Part shown: positions 11,938 through 25,431 of the stretch, one piece after another | How the letters are laid out: every line of letters starts with the position of its first letter | Numbering within the stretch: the stretch's first letter is position 1 | Source: Achatina immaculata | Lineage: Eukaryota > Mollusca > Gastropoda > Stylommatophora > Achatinidae | Assembly: GCA_009760885.1 (NCBI GenBank) | Contig: CM019718.1 | Coordinates: 24,429,133 to 24,493,132, forward strand | Direction: 5' to 3' | Length of the DNA: 64,000 nucleotides | The notes under the pieces: model-generated | Seen by the model: only the letters and a program-made list of their open reading frames with translations | The model's database searches: none | What the model was told of the DNA's origin: nothing | Position numbers and translations under genes: made by a program

Positions 11938-12360
11938 GGTCAGTCATTGTGTAAATCAAGAGAGTATTGGTCAGTCATTGTGTAAATCAAGAGATTATTG
12001 GTCAGTCATTGAGTAAATCAAGAGATTATTGGTCAGTCAATGAGTAAATCTAGAGAGTATTGGTCAGTCATTGTGTAAATCAAGAGATTATTGGTCAGTA
12101 ATTGAGTAAATCAAGAGATTATTGGTCAGTCAATGAGTAAAACAAGAGAGTATTGGTCAGTCATTGAGTAAATCAAGAGACTATTGGTCAGTCACTGAGT
12201 AAATCAAGAGATTATTGGTCAGTCATTGAGTAAATCAAGAGATTATTGGTCAGTCAATGAGTAAATCAAGAGATTATTGGTCAGTCAATGAGTAAATCAA
12301 GAGATTATTGGTCAGTCAATGAGTAAATCAAGAGATTATTGGTCAGTCATTGAGTAAATC
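11938..12360 (+). repeat. 31-bp minisatellite, 14 copies
   Basis: Unit TTGGTCAGTCATTGAGTAAA plus TCAAGAGATTA, 14 units, with alternations CATTG/CAATG and GAGATTA/GAGAGTA. Regular 31-bp period throughout. Confidence 0.95.
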
Positions 12361-12436
12361 AAACTCCAGCATGGGCATGTCAATGTATTGTGAACTCACA
12401 ATGAAAGAAATTGGAATATTACAAAACAAACACTGT

Positions 12437-12468
12437 GAAAGAACTGAAAGGCAGAGGTCAAACAAAAT
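12437..12468 (+). repeat. dispersed 30-bp segment shared (inverted) with 15223-15254
   Basis: AAAGAACTGAAAGGCAGAGG plus TCAAACAAAAT recurs on the opposite strand at 15223-15254, marking a dispersed repeat whose ends I cannot define. Confidence 0.7.
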
Positions 12469-12671
12469 AATCACTGAAAAAGCAACTGAATATATCCAAC
12501 ATAATAGAGTCTCAGTCTCAAACGCATATATTCCTATTCTTCCCCACTCTCCACAAAAAAAATAAATAACAAAGAATAGAAGCAGTGTTTTTCATTCATT
12601 TAAAACTATGAAATAAAACAGTAATGAAACAAACCATTCCTCTGTATTTACTATATAATGAATATTAACTT

Positions 12672-13563
12672 TTGGGATTACAATAGACTTCATAATGAAA
12701 AGATGCTGCACAGGTAACACAGGTATTGACTGGGTACATGGGACCCAACTAGAAGATCTTGATTTTGCTGATGACATAACTCTTATCAGTAATAATGTGA
12801 ATTCCATGCAAGAAAAAACAGATAGCCTATCTTCACTGGCTAGCAAAATAGGACTTGAAATTAACAAGGACAAAACAAAAATAATGAAAATTCCCATCAA
12901 TCAAAATGGAAAAATACACATAGAAGGGACAGATATTGAAGAAGTCAATCAATTTGCATACCTTGGCAGCTACATAGACCAGGATGGTGACACTAGAAAG
13001 GAAGTTAGGATCAGAATTGCAAAAGCAGCATCAATCTTCAAGAATCTTGAGAACATATGGAATTCAAAAGTTATAAGCACAAAAACCAAGTTAAGACTAT
13101 TCAATTCAAATGTAATATCCACCCTCATTTATGCATGCGAAAGCTGGAAAACAACTAAAGAAATAGAAAAGAAATTAGACTCTTTTGAAAACAAATGCCT
13201 AAGGAAAATACTCGGCATCAAGTGGAATGAATTCAAGAACAATGCAGAGATAAGACAGATGACTGAACAACAACCAGTCTCACGGGTGATCAGGAAAAGG
13301 AGATGGACATATGTTGGCCACTTGATGAGAAGAAATGAGCAGAGAATCCCAAAACAAGCTATCAAGTGGAACACAACAGGCCGAAGAAAAAGGGGCAGAC
13401 CGCGTGAAACTCTGAAGAGAACATTATTAAGAGAGGCCAAGTTAACAGGCATAAAATCTTTTGATGAGGTTGAAAGACTCGCCGAAGACAGGAAAAATTG
13501 GCGAACTACTTTGCGAGCCCTATGTGACGTCTAACGGCACGGGAAGGATATAAGATAAGATAA
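12672..13563 (+). mobile_element. LINE family B copy, youngest in window, 12-bp target-site duplication
   Basis: GAATATTAACTT flanks both sides exactly (12660-12671 and 13564-13575), giving an 892-bp 5'-truncated insertion. The 3' end runs ACGGGAAGGATATAAGATAA, a short AAGAT-like tail. Confidence 0.95.
12695..13534 (+). pseudogene. LINE family B reverse transcriptase C-terminal fragment, uninterrupted 279 residues
   Basis: FADD catalytic box at residues 24-27 (DLDFADDITL), EEVNQFAYLGSYIDQDG near 90-106, STLIYACESWKTTKEIE near 137, RRWTYVGHLMRR near 203-214 and RKRGRPRETLKRTLLREAK near 232-250, ending in TAA at 13534. It lacks fingers and endonuclease, so it cannot act alone. The unbroken frame says the insertion is recent relative to the other copies. 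The first ATG is probably only an internal Met of the full ORF. Confidence 0.9.
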
Positions 13564-13575
13564 GAATATTAACTT

Positions 13576-14880
13576 ACACTTTCATACTAAAACATTTACA
13601 AACAAAAGTTATGGGAATTGATAGTTTTTTTTTTATTATTTACAGATAGTCACATGTTGAAAAATTACATTACAAATGATTTTTTAAAAATTATGTGTTA
13701 TGTTTATGCTTCCAGGTGGTCCCTATGAACAAGTCATTATTCAAAATCATAACAATTAACATCAAAAAACAAAAGTCATGACAGATCACTTCTATAAAAC
13801 TATGTAACTACAGAAAAAAGAAACTTGAATTACATATCACTGGTATCAGACAGTGTACGCATAAAACCCATGAAAATAATTGTCAAAAACACATAACTGA
13901 TTACCCATATGAACTCTTTATATCCATAGTATTAATTTGATGCTGTCCCTGCAAATTAAATGACTTATATGATCAAATAAACCTTATATAAGTAAGCAAA
14001 ATATTGAGATATCATAACTAAACATTATCATTCATATCTCTTGGTGCAGATAATGTCAACTTAAATGAAATTCTACAGAGAAATGGAGAAACTAAAAAGA
14101 AGTTTTGGCAAAAATTATTTATGCTGCTTAGAATGAAAGAAACCTGCCTTCCAATAAGCAGTTAAAGGAAAGAGACAGTGGAACTGGTTCTGAACACTCG
14201 AGCAAACTACCAATGAAGCCAAGATGAAATGCATGCAACACTGCAAGGAAACCACACAAAGGCTAGTATCAGCATCCAAAAATGGAAGAAAATAATAAAG
14301 ATTACTTCTTCAATTTGATCATTAACAGTGATAATCCTTAGCTCAAAATATATGGATCACAAGTGATAGATAACTGCACATATATAATCCATCATAAGCA
14401 CAATACACAACATACAAGGTGTCTAAAAAAAAAGAACTCCTGGGTTTGAACTGTAAATATTTCTTAAAACAATATAACCTCACTGTGGACACTAAAGATA
14501 TGCTTCAGTTGTCAAGTTTTAGTTAACAATAGTTGCCAGCAATTACACAGTAACAACAAACATGCTAAAAATATTGCATTATTCAGTCATGTTAAGAGAT
14601 AACAGAAATGACAACTGCAGTAAAACTGGTTCTAGTAATAAAAGTAGACGGAGGTGTACGGTTCAGTTTTATGAAAAAGAAGAAAGAGCGAGGAATGTTG
14701 GCAGGAATGAGAATGGCAGAAAGTAAGATGAGCACATACAAATGAAGACCATACAACAGTCCAATATTTTGGTAAAAGACTTCCTCAAGGACCTTATACA
14801 AAAACAACATAACACACAAACACAAAAAATTAGATGAAAAATTAAACATTAGATCTTTTGTTTTGGCATTCTCCTTGTTG
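13576..14880. other. intergenic, no gene seen
   Basis: AT-rich. A possible mariner-like terminus (GGTGTCTAAAAAAAAAGAAC) at 14419 has no identified partner. Confidence 0.35.
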
Positions 14881-15240
14881 ACCTAGTCTAAGGTTCTAAG
14901 GACTGTAATAGCCGGAGGTGGGGTGGAGGATAAGCTCTTCACTCCTATTAAATGTCTCCAAGGTGTGCGTCTCAGATAGCCTCTGACAGTCCAAGTCCAG
15001 CTTCTGGCCTTCTCATGGTGGAACTGTTTAAACTGACAGGAGAAGGGGCGAAAGGCAAGTATCTGGTGCCTGAAAACCAGTTGCTTCGGGTAGATGAGAC
15101 TCGTTAGTCTTGGTTGGTAGCTCATCTAGGAGAGGGAAAACTCTGATTTCAAACCCCCTGCTGCCTTGTAGGGTAAGATCTGGCCAGAGTCAAAGGCTAG
15201 TGGAGTAAACCATAAACAAACCATTTTGTTTGACCTCTGC
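14881..15240. repeat. unclassified GC-richer repeat-like block
   Basis: Base composition is clearly less AT-rich than the flanks, with sharp edges. It lies directly against the LINE tail at 15241. It resembles no coding sequence in any frame, and its right end shares the 12437-12468 repeat in inverted form. It may be LINE or SINE untranslated sequence. Confidence 0.45.
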
Positions 15241-15512
15241 CTTTCAGTTCTTTCCCAAGAACAATCATGACCAGCGACAGACAAGCAAGATTTGTAGGAG
15301 ATTTTCTGAGAAGAGGAAAATTGGAACACAATGTGGCAACTGGAAAAATTGAGGGAAGAAGAGACAGAGGAAGACACAGAGAGAATTTACTGGATGGGCT
15401 GTCAGTGTGACTAGGAAGAAAGTCACTGGCGGATCTCATAACCAAGTCTAAAGACAGGGAGTTGTGGAGAGAAATGATCATCTACTCCATGCTGCATGGC
15501 ACTTGATTGACT
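15241..15512 (+). mobile_element. LINE family D C-terminal tail
   Basis: The plus strand reads [37 protein letters not shown] and KDRELWREMI with one internal stop: the conserved last domain of a LINE ORF2 (compare 52676-52960 minus and 28285-28535 plus). Confidence 0.8.
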
Positions 15513-15985
15513 GATTCTCCTTGTAAAAAGATGGGCACAGAATTACACACAAATTAAACTGGCAACACCAACTGACTTTTGTGTCTGTCTTTCTTACAAG
15601 GAGGATACCAAAAGACTTAATGTTTAATTTGTCATCTATTTTTTGCGTTTTTGTATGTTGTGTTGTTTTCGCATGAAGTCTTTGAAAAGACATTTGTCAA
15701 AATACTGGACTGTTGTATGTTCTTCATTTTTATGTGCTCATCTTACTTTCTGCCACTCTCATTTCTGCCCACTTTCCTCATTCTTTCTATTTTTTTTAAA
15801 AACTGAACCATACACCTCTTTTTACCATCATTCAAACATGGCATTGCCACAGAAACAATTCATGTGTAGCTGACTAAAATAAAAATCATTATAACCATAC
15901 ATATGAACTTTAGAATGGAGTATAAGGAAAAAAAAGTTCTGTATTATACAGATGTGCAGTCTTTAAAAACAAGCCATATATAACA

Positions 15986-16499
15986 GGGGTAGTCAAACTA
16001 TGACTCTCAAGCCACAAGACTTAGAAATAAATTTCACAGACTTATTATAATGTATGGATGGTGGATATATGTTGACTGAGCTATTTTTTAACATCACAGT
16101 TAATATAAAAGGTAAATAAAAAATCTTCAAGCTTTAGAATTATTTTTCAGGTATAAACTGGGAGCCACTGAATTAAAATATAAGTTTAATGTTCATGCCA
16201 AATCAATATATTTAAGAATGTAAATGTTAATTTTAATATTACATTTGAATGAAGGATTAAAGAAATTCTGCATCATCAAAGATTACTGAGGACTGAGCTG
16301 GAGAATCTGTGGTCATGCAAACCAGTGCTGACAATGAATAAATATTATGTACATGTATTTCTTCATATCAATATAAAACTTTTGTTAATAAAATATACAT
16401 GTACCAACAAAAACTGTGTTGTCCATGTCTTGTGGCTTTTAAACATCTGAAGTTTATCATATGTGGCTCTTACATTAAACACATTTGGCCACCCCTGAT
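15986..16499. mobile_element. hAT-like MITE, about 514 bp
   Basis: Left end CAGGGGTAGTCAAACTATGA, right end (reverse complement) CAGGGGTGGCCAAATGTG, with matching GAGTCA/GAGCCAC sub-terminal sequence. Flanking 8-mers (ATATATAA and ATGAATAT) match at only 5 of 8 positions, so the target duplication is decayed or absent. Confidence 0.7.
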
Positions 16500-18700
16500 G
16501 AATATGAAATGTTTGTAGAATTTAAACTCTTGACTTTTTTTTTTAAACACCACATTTATTCTGTTTAGATCAAAACATCTCAAAGTGCAAGTTAATTATG
16601 CCAATAAAGATCTGCAGTTAAGAGTCATGAAGTCTGGCCATTTGTTGAAGTTTATAATGGCTGAGGTCCCAGAAAATAAACTTGCACATCATATTTTCAA
16701 TAAAACAAATTTTGTTACTTTGGTTTTATTACTGATTATGATAATAATGATGTCGACGGGCTCTATCTATGAGATGTTACTCTTCCTTGTTCTGAAAAAT
16801 GACACTTTGGAGTGGGACTTTTGTGATTTCTAAGAAGCATTCATCACCCTGGGAAACATGACTACTACTCTGATGACCAAGTTAATGCACCATAACATGT
16901 TATGAAAAGCACCCTTTATAACTGCATAAGGTCTTGACCAACCTTGATTCACTGACTCTGATAAAGCTTTATTACTAAAAAAAAAAAAAAATCAATTCTG
17001 ATCTCCAATTAACATCTGAAATATAAATGTTACCCACTAAATGCTGCAACTGATGCATTCATTAATAATCTATCTATTTATTTTAGCTATTCCTTATATG
17101 CTTCACTAGACACCTAACATAAATTTTTCCTAGGTTTGCATTTATGGCACAAAAAAAAGTTTGCTTCTTACAAACATGAGACCACCAACTCTTTTCTAAT
17201 CTTAATAATGTATTGATACCATACTGATCATATCACTGAAACACAAAATTTAACATTTAAAAATTTAACATGAAATATTTAACATTTAAAAATTTAACAT
17301 GCAGCAAATCCATCTGATATGAGTATGGGCATACTGCAGTAGGATGAACAGATGGATTCTTATGTGAATGGTGTGGGTTCTGAACAGCTTCCAGCATGCT
17401 CACTTCAAAATGAAAATCAGAGCCTGACATTTGTGCTATGATTCTGACCCCCCCCCCCAACCTAAGATCTAAGAACTCCTGAACTCCATGAAGTGTCATA
17501 CAGGAAGAGAGGAGGGTGGCTGCACATAGAAAGAGCAGACTACACAGAGTACTAGAAATATGTGAAGGTTTTAATTCAGTACTACACTGCAGGGGAGTGT
17601 AAGAGGGGCTGTAGTGAATTATCACTGACTTCAGAGGTCCCTGGCATGAACAAAACTGGAGCCACTGCATTAAGTAATAAATACTCTCTACCTGGAAACA
17701 AACAAAAAAAAAAAGCTTGCTTATAGCAGACAAATTCCTAACAAATGAAGGCTGTAACACTTACTCTAACACAATACTCTATGTACTCTATGACCTTTAA
17801 TATGCTTCACTAATGATATGTAATTTAAGAATATGATTATCCTGTTCTGCCTGATGTCATTACTCCGTGCCATAGGTAAGTGTGCTTATACAATAAAATA
17901 ATAAACTTACATTATAACAATAACCAATATTTTCAGACACAAAAAAATGTTAATTTAGCATTATTAAATTAAACTGAAAGCCCTTGCACAATACAGTCAC
18001 ATCACACATCCACTTTGAAAGCACAAGCTCATAAGGAACACAACCAAAAAAAAAAAAAAAACTTGGTTTCATGTTTAGTTACTAAAACACTAAAAGTTTA
18101 TCTTCAAGATGCCATTTAATAAAAGCAAAAAAACAAAAAAAAATCCACAAATATGAAAATCACAAAATTATTTTTGAATGCAAAGAGCACAATATTTTTT
18201 GTCAGGCAACTGTTATCATTTAAAGACAATATGTAATCTATCTGATAATGATGAGAAAATAAACAAATTATATGATGTTTCCTTGACTTAATTTTCCCAA
18301 AATAAATCTCCCAACTGCTCTCCTCCTTCTTCAGAATCCCAACAACAACCCAAGTTACAAACAACCCATCCATGTGATTATTACTGCCAAATACATGTTT
18401 GTGATCTCTGCTCACTACAACATTCTCATTCTATCTTGCTGCAACCTGAGTAGTGAAGTAAAACAATTTACTACATGCGCACAAACATCAACCCCCACCA
18501 AACTCTGCTACATAAAGGAGGCTACATTCTGACAAACCAAACTTGGAGAATTATGGTATTAGACTTCTGTTGTTGTTGTTGTTGTTGTTGTTCATGCACA
18601 ATACGGAATCCATGAACACAATACTGAATTTCCAATGTTTCAAATACCTCATTTTAATTTTGCTTTGTCCTTTAAACCAAATAATTTTCGCATCTTCTAT
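16500..18700. other. intergenic / 3' flank of TMEM229B-like gene, no further gene seen
   Basis: Open frames here (for example minus 17257-17760, 167 residues) show no domain, biased composition or homology I recognise. A small duplication of ATTTAACATTTAAAAATTTA lies at 17250-17300. A (GTT)n run is at 18567-18590. Confidence 0.45.
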
Positions 18701-18703
18701 GAA

Positions 18704-18709
18704 TTTATT
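18704..18709 (-). promoter_or_regulatory. candidate poly(A) signal for TMEM229B-like gene
   Basis: Reads AATAAA on the minus strand, about 190 nt 3' of the stop codon. It is the nearest clear canonical hexamer I saw downstream of the stop. The sequence is AT-rich, so chance occurrence is possible. Confidence 0.4.
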
Positions 18710-18897
18710 GCTAATTTTCTCTTGCTAATTTTCTCTCATCCAGTAAACTTAAAATTAAATTTCTATGTTCTAGTATGCTAGCATTAATTTTCTCAATTTA
18801 AAAACTTTCTACTGAACCAGCATATACATTATACATAGTTAAACACCATGATGATTCCACCTCCAAAACTATCATCCCTCTTTGAAAGTATTATGTC

Positions 18898-21900
<3,003 letters not shown>

Positions 21901-21906
21901 CTGTAA

Positions 21907-23569
21907 GTGGAACAATTAAGTTGATCTATGTTTATACTCAAAATAATCTACTTTAAAAAAAAAAAAACTCACTAACAATGACACTAGTCAACTCCACAGG
22001 ACCTAACCTAAAGTGACATGGAGATGAATCTTTCAGAGAAAGCTACAAACTCCATGAAAGATAATAAGAGAAATAGAAAGACAGCCTATTTTTTTAAGAC
22101 AGGGCCCAAAGGAAAGTTATCTTTATTTTGTATGCCTCTGGGTATGAAGTACCAGTGATGATGAAAATTGCTACCTTACAAAGTGCTTCTCAAATTTTTT
22201 TGACTGCAGCACACTGTTTCACCATGTGGAATTTGTGACACACCTGGACAACAAGGACTAGATTAGTGCCATGTATTTAGCAGAAAAGAATGAAGTACTT
22301 GGCATAGGAAAATGTCTGTACTCACTAAATCAATGGATCAAAAACAAAATTACTTTCACCTGTATAAGACACATATACCTTCTTGCTAAACTAAGCTTTG
22401 CAGATTACCATAAACAAGCAAACAAGATTTAGGTGTAAATAAATCCATTATTATTTTCTTTCCACATTCCTTCTTGCCATAACTTCAACCTGCTTAAATT
22501 ATGAACACAAAATACTGATACTTTTTAATTCCAAGATGTTTATTACTGAAATGTTTCTCTCTCTGTAATTTTAGAGATCATTATTATGAATACTTACGAT
22601 GGTAAGATCACTGTTTTTGGTAAACTGATTATTGTAATTTCTTATGTACTCTTTATAGTTTAACTAATAATTTCTCTTGAAAGTTTCATGATTTTACTTT
22701 CATCTTTTTTTTTAAAACTGCAAAACAAAATGGGATTTTAGAGTCAAAATTTGGATGAAGGTTTGGGTTAATTCTTGAGTCACTGGTAGAGATCTCGATG
22801 TACCATTTATGGATAAGTCAGAATTACACATAATATTTTAGATGTAGCTGCAGTTTGTATAAATGTGCCATTAATGAAGGAGCTGGAGAATGAAGAAACT
22901 GAGGAGTCAATGTTGAAGGTTTGGTATACTGATACCAGTTCTAAATAACAATGATGTAGTATATTTAGCACATTCTTATTTAAATGTTGATTACTTTAGA
23001 TATTTTTTTTTCATTGTTGATCTTTGCTCAGCTATCTGTATTTGCTTTTACTTAGAGAGATATGTTCAATCATATCAAATTTCTGGCGATATTCAAGCAG
23101 CATAGTAAAAAAAATGGCTGTTGCACAGCATTGATCAAAATGGCCTGCAGCTTCTCAGACCAATACTATAATCTAACATTGCAGTATGTTTGATCATCAT
23201 AGAGGACCCTGCAGAAATCAAAACTTTAAAAAATCAATTCATTTAAATTAAATGATCCTAAAATGAATGCATCCTAATGTACTCACATTTTGCTACATAT
23301 TCTAGTTTTAAAAACTGCTTACATTTTAATATCTGTAAAGGCTCAGAAACCACACACACTGTAATTCAGTAACTGTGTTCTGGTATCGTTTTGAGTATAC
23401 TATAAACCGTGCAGTGATATAAACTTAATGACAAACAGCATTTAGGTTTTAGTGTGATCACAACATCCATGAAGGAAAAACCCATCAACTTTAAATGTTC
23501 TGCTTGAACGCCAAGCTGGGCCATTTCAAAGTTATGGTGCAATAAATGTTAAAATAGCAAACTTTACCA
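21907..23569. other. non-coding region upstream of TMEM229B-like coding exon 1
   Basis: About 1.7 kb of AT-rich sequence with no supported exon. Near 22187 there is a one-sided hAT-like terminus (AGTGCTTCTCAAAT followed by a long T run), but I found no matching right end. Confidence 0.5.
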
Positions 23570-24040
23570 GCATTCTCAAGCAAAGTCTGTCGCTGCGCTG
23601 ATACACCCCGCCATGTGTTCACTGTTAATAATTCGTTTTTCGGTTTAATTAATGCGTTTATTTTCAAGTGACACTCGCTATGGGTGACACTAACACTTGA
23701 CCACTCAAACTGTGTACGGGGAAATGTGAGATGGGTTCGATTTATCATCGCATGCACAAAGGAAAAAAAAACAAGATCTCTAATTACATTTGATTCTAAA
23801 CTTGCAATATGAATTACTAAGAATTTGTATGTTCTGAGCCTGACCTTTGTACTCGTTTTTGTCTGCCTTCGCAACGTTCACAGATGGTGACAAAGGAACC
23901 TCAACTGCTTCGCCCTCTGGATTCGATCGGTTTCTGGCGATTTGTTTACCTTCGGTTTTGTCTCGTAAATTTCCGTTAGACGTTTTCTTCGTCCTCTGAT
24001 TTATTCTCCGTCTTATCTTTCAAATTTGTTATTCCAACAG
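23570..24040. promoter_or_regulatory. CpG-richer patch, candidate promoter/first exon of the TMEM229B-like gene
   Basis: CpG dinucleotides are visibly denser here than in the flanks (clusters near 23590, 23640, 23700, 23750, 23870, 23910-24010). On the minus strand a possible donor GTAAAC follows AAG, with the last exon base at 23950, and could join to the acceptor at 21901. This is inference only: no core promoter motif is decisive, and an unspliced minus-strand frame of 127 residues (23874-23491) shows no recognised domain. Confidence 0.3.
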
Positions 24041-24101
24041 ATAGCCTTTTAAAAATCTTCCTGAAATATGTTTAATAGTGATATTGCCGTTTGATTTTTT
24101 A

Positions 24102-24268
24102 ACATACATACATACATACATACATACATGCATGCATACATACATACATACATACATACATGCATGCATGCATGCATACATACATACATACATACATACA
24201 TACATACATACATGCATGCATACATACATACATACATTACATACATACATACATACATGCATACATAC
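24102..24268. repeat. (TACA)n / CATG-interspersed microsatellite
   Basis: Tetranucleotide CATA units interrupted by CATG; it reads as TATG on the minus strand, where it directly follows the 3' end of the adjoining LINE. Open frames of Cys-Met-Tyr-Val repeats in this tract are artefacts of the repeat. Confidence 0.95.
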
Positions 24269-24715
24269 ATGTTGTTCGTCCATCGTCTTCGATGATGACC
24301 ACAGGTTCATCTTGGTCTAAATAGGGTGAGGTGTGAGGTGTGTTTGCGCGTGACCAACTAGCCCTATGCGAGCTCTAAAAGTTTTGCCACGCACGGAACA
24401 TATATGTCCAGATTCAGTTGTGGGTGCCTGTGCAGCCTTGGCTTTTCGCATTGCGCGTTTGTGATGGGCACTTTCAATTCTTGAGCGCTCTGCTCTCTGA
24501 GCACCCAGGGTGGTTATAACCCTCCATGATGGGCGGACTTGTGCTTTGGACTCCCAAGAGTTTGTGTCTATTCCGAAGGCCTAGAGTGAGGCTTTGAGCG
24601 CATCCTTGTATTGCTTTTTTTTCCCTCCTGCTTTCCGTTTTCCGCTCAGAAGTTCCCCATATAGGAGTTGTTTGGGCAGTCGAGTGTTACTTATTCTGGC
24701 CACATGCCTTGTCCA
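24269..24715 (-). mobile_element. LINE family F 3' part with C-terminal zinc-knuckle-like region
   Basis: The minus strand reads WTRHVARISNTRLPKQLLYG, KRKAGGKKKQYKDALKASL, then with a stop WESKAQVRPSWR and a Cys/His-type end TFRARIGLVGHAQTH. In related LINE ORFs this end is a CxxC...H...H knuckle; here the Cys pair is degraded (ICSVRGK). The tail after the stop (GATGATGACC on the plus strand) leads straight into the tetranucleotide array. Confidence 0.85.
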
Positions 24716-24774
24716 ACATACATACATACATACATACATACATACATACATACATACATACATACATACATACA
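24716..24774. repeat. (CATA)n microsatellite
   Basis: About 14 perfect CATA units on the 5' side of the minus-strand LINE fragment, so the LINE is bracketed by two arrays of the same motif. Confidence 0.95.
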
Positions 24775-24828
24775 CAGTGCTGACCTTAGAAATTTTGCTC
24801 TTGCAGTTTCTACAGTTTTTCTGTAGAT

Positions 24829-25231
24829 CAGTGTTTCCCAAGCTTGTTCGGACTGCCGCCCCCTTTTCTCCCAGGCCACATCCCCAACGCCCCCCCCCCC
24901 CACATTATGTACTGCTCATACAATGGCCTATTAAACTATGATATGCATTACACAACTAAAAATGCTAACTAGCAAACCAATTTATTTAACAATATAAAGG
25001 AGTATCTATAACTCACCTCCTGCATTATTTTCTCAACACTTAATGTTATGGGTGAGTTTCATGTAGGGACACGGATGCTGCTTCGTTTTCCCTCAACGCC
25101 CCCCTCCCCTACTGCCTCCTTTTCTTCCACTGCTTCCCCCCCCCCCCACTTTCTGTCCCTTTTTCTTTCATCGCTTCCTTGGTTCTTTCCAAAGTCCACG
25201 TGAGGCGTCCTCGTCCACTTTGGGAACACTC
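24829..25231. mobile_element. hAT MITE, 403 bp, with perfect 8-bp target duplication
   Basis: CTGTAGAT at 24821-24828 and 25232-25239. Ends CAGTGTTTCCCAAGC and (reverse complement) GAGTGTTCCCAAAG. The interior is rich in C runs (C13 near 24888, C11 near 25137). No transposase. Confidence 0.92.
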
Positions 25232-25388
25232 CTGTAGATATTCCGACAGAATGTACAATTTAAATAAAAAAAATTGTCTTACCTTGATAAGGGCGAGAAA
25301 GAATACGTTACATGTGAAATATAAGGAGTAAAAATCATTCACTCATTCACACACACGCACACACATCAGAGATCTTTGACGATAGCAT

Positions 25389-25390
<2 letters not shown>

Positions 25391-25429
<39 letters not shown>
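25391..25429. repeat. (CT)n microsatellite = 3' tail of LINE copy
   Basis: About 19 CT units immediately 3' (minus strand) of the LINE family A end. Confidence 0.95.

Positions 25430-25431
<2 letters not shown>

Noticed and set aside
17257..17760. 167-residue minus-strand open frame
   Set aside because: Low-complexity, AT-driven composition at its C-terminus and no family resemblance; it lies between the TMEM229B 3' end and a MITE.
22187..22250. hAT-like left terminus
   Set aside because: AGTGCTTCTCAAAT followed by T-run fits, but there is no matching right end or target duplication in the next kilobase.
23491..23874. 127-residue minus-strand frame in the CpG patch
   Set aside because: No recognisable domain; more likely 5' flank or untranslated sequence of the TMEM229B-like gene.
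24029..24310. Cys-Met-Tyr-Val repeat proteins in several frames
   Set aside because: Direct translation of the CATA/CATG microsatellite; no gene context.
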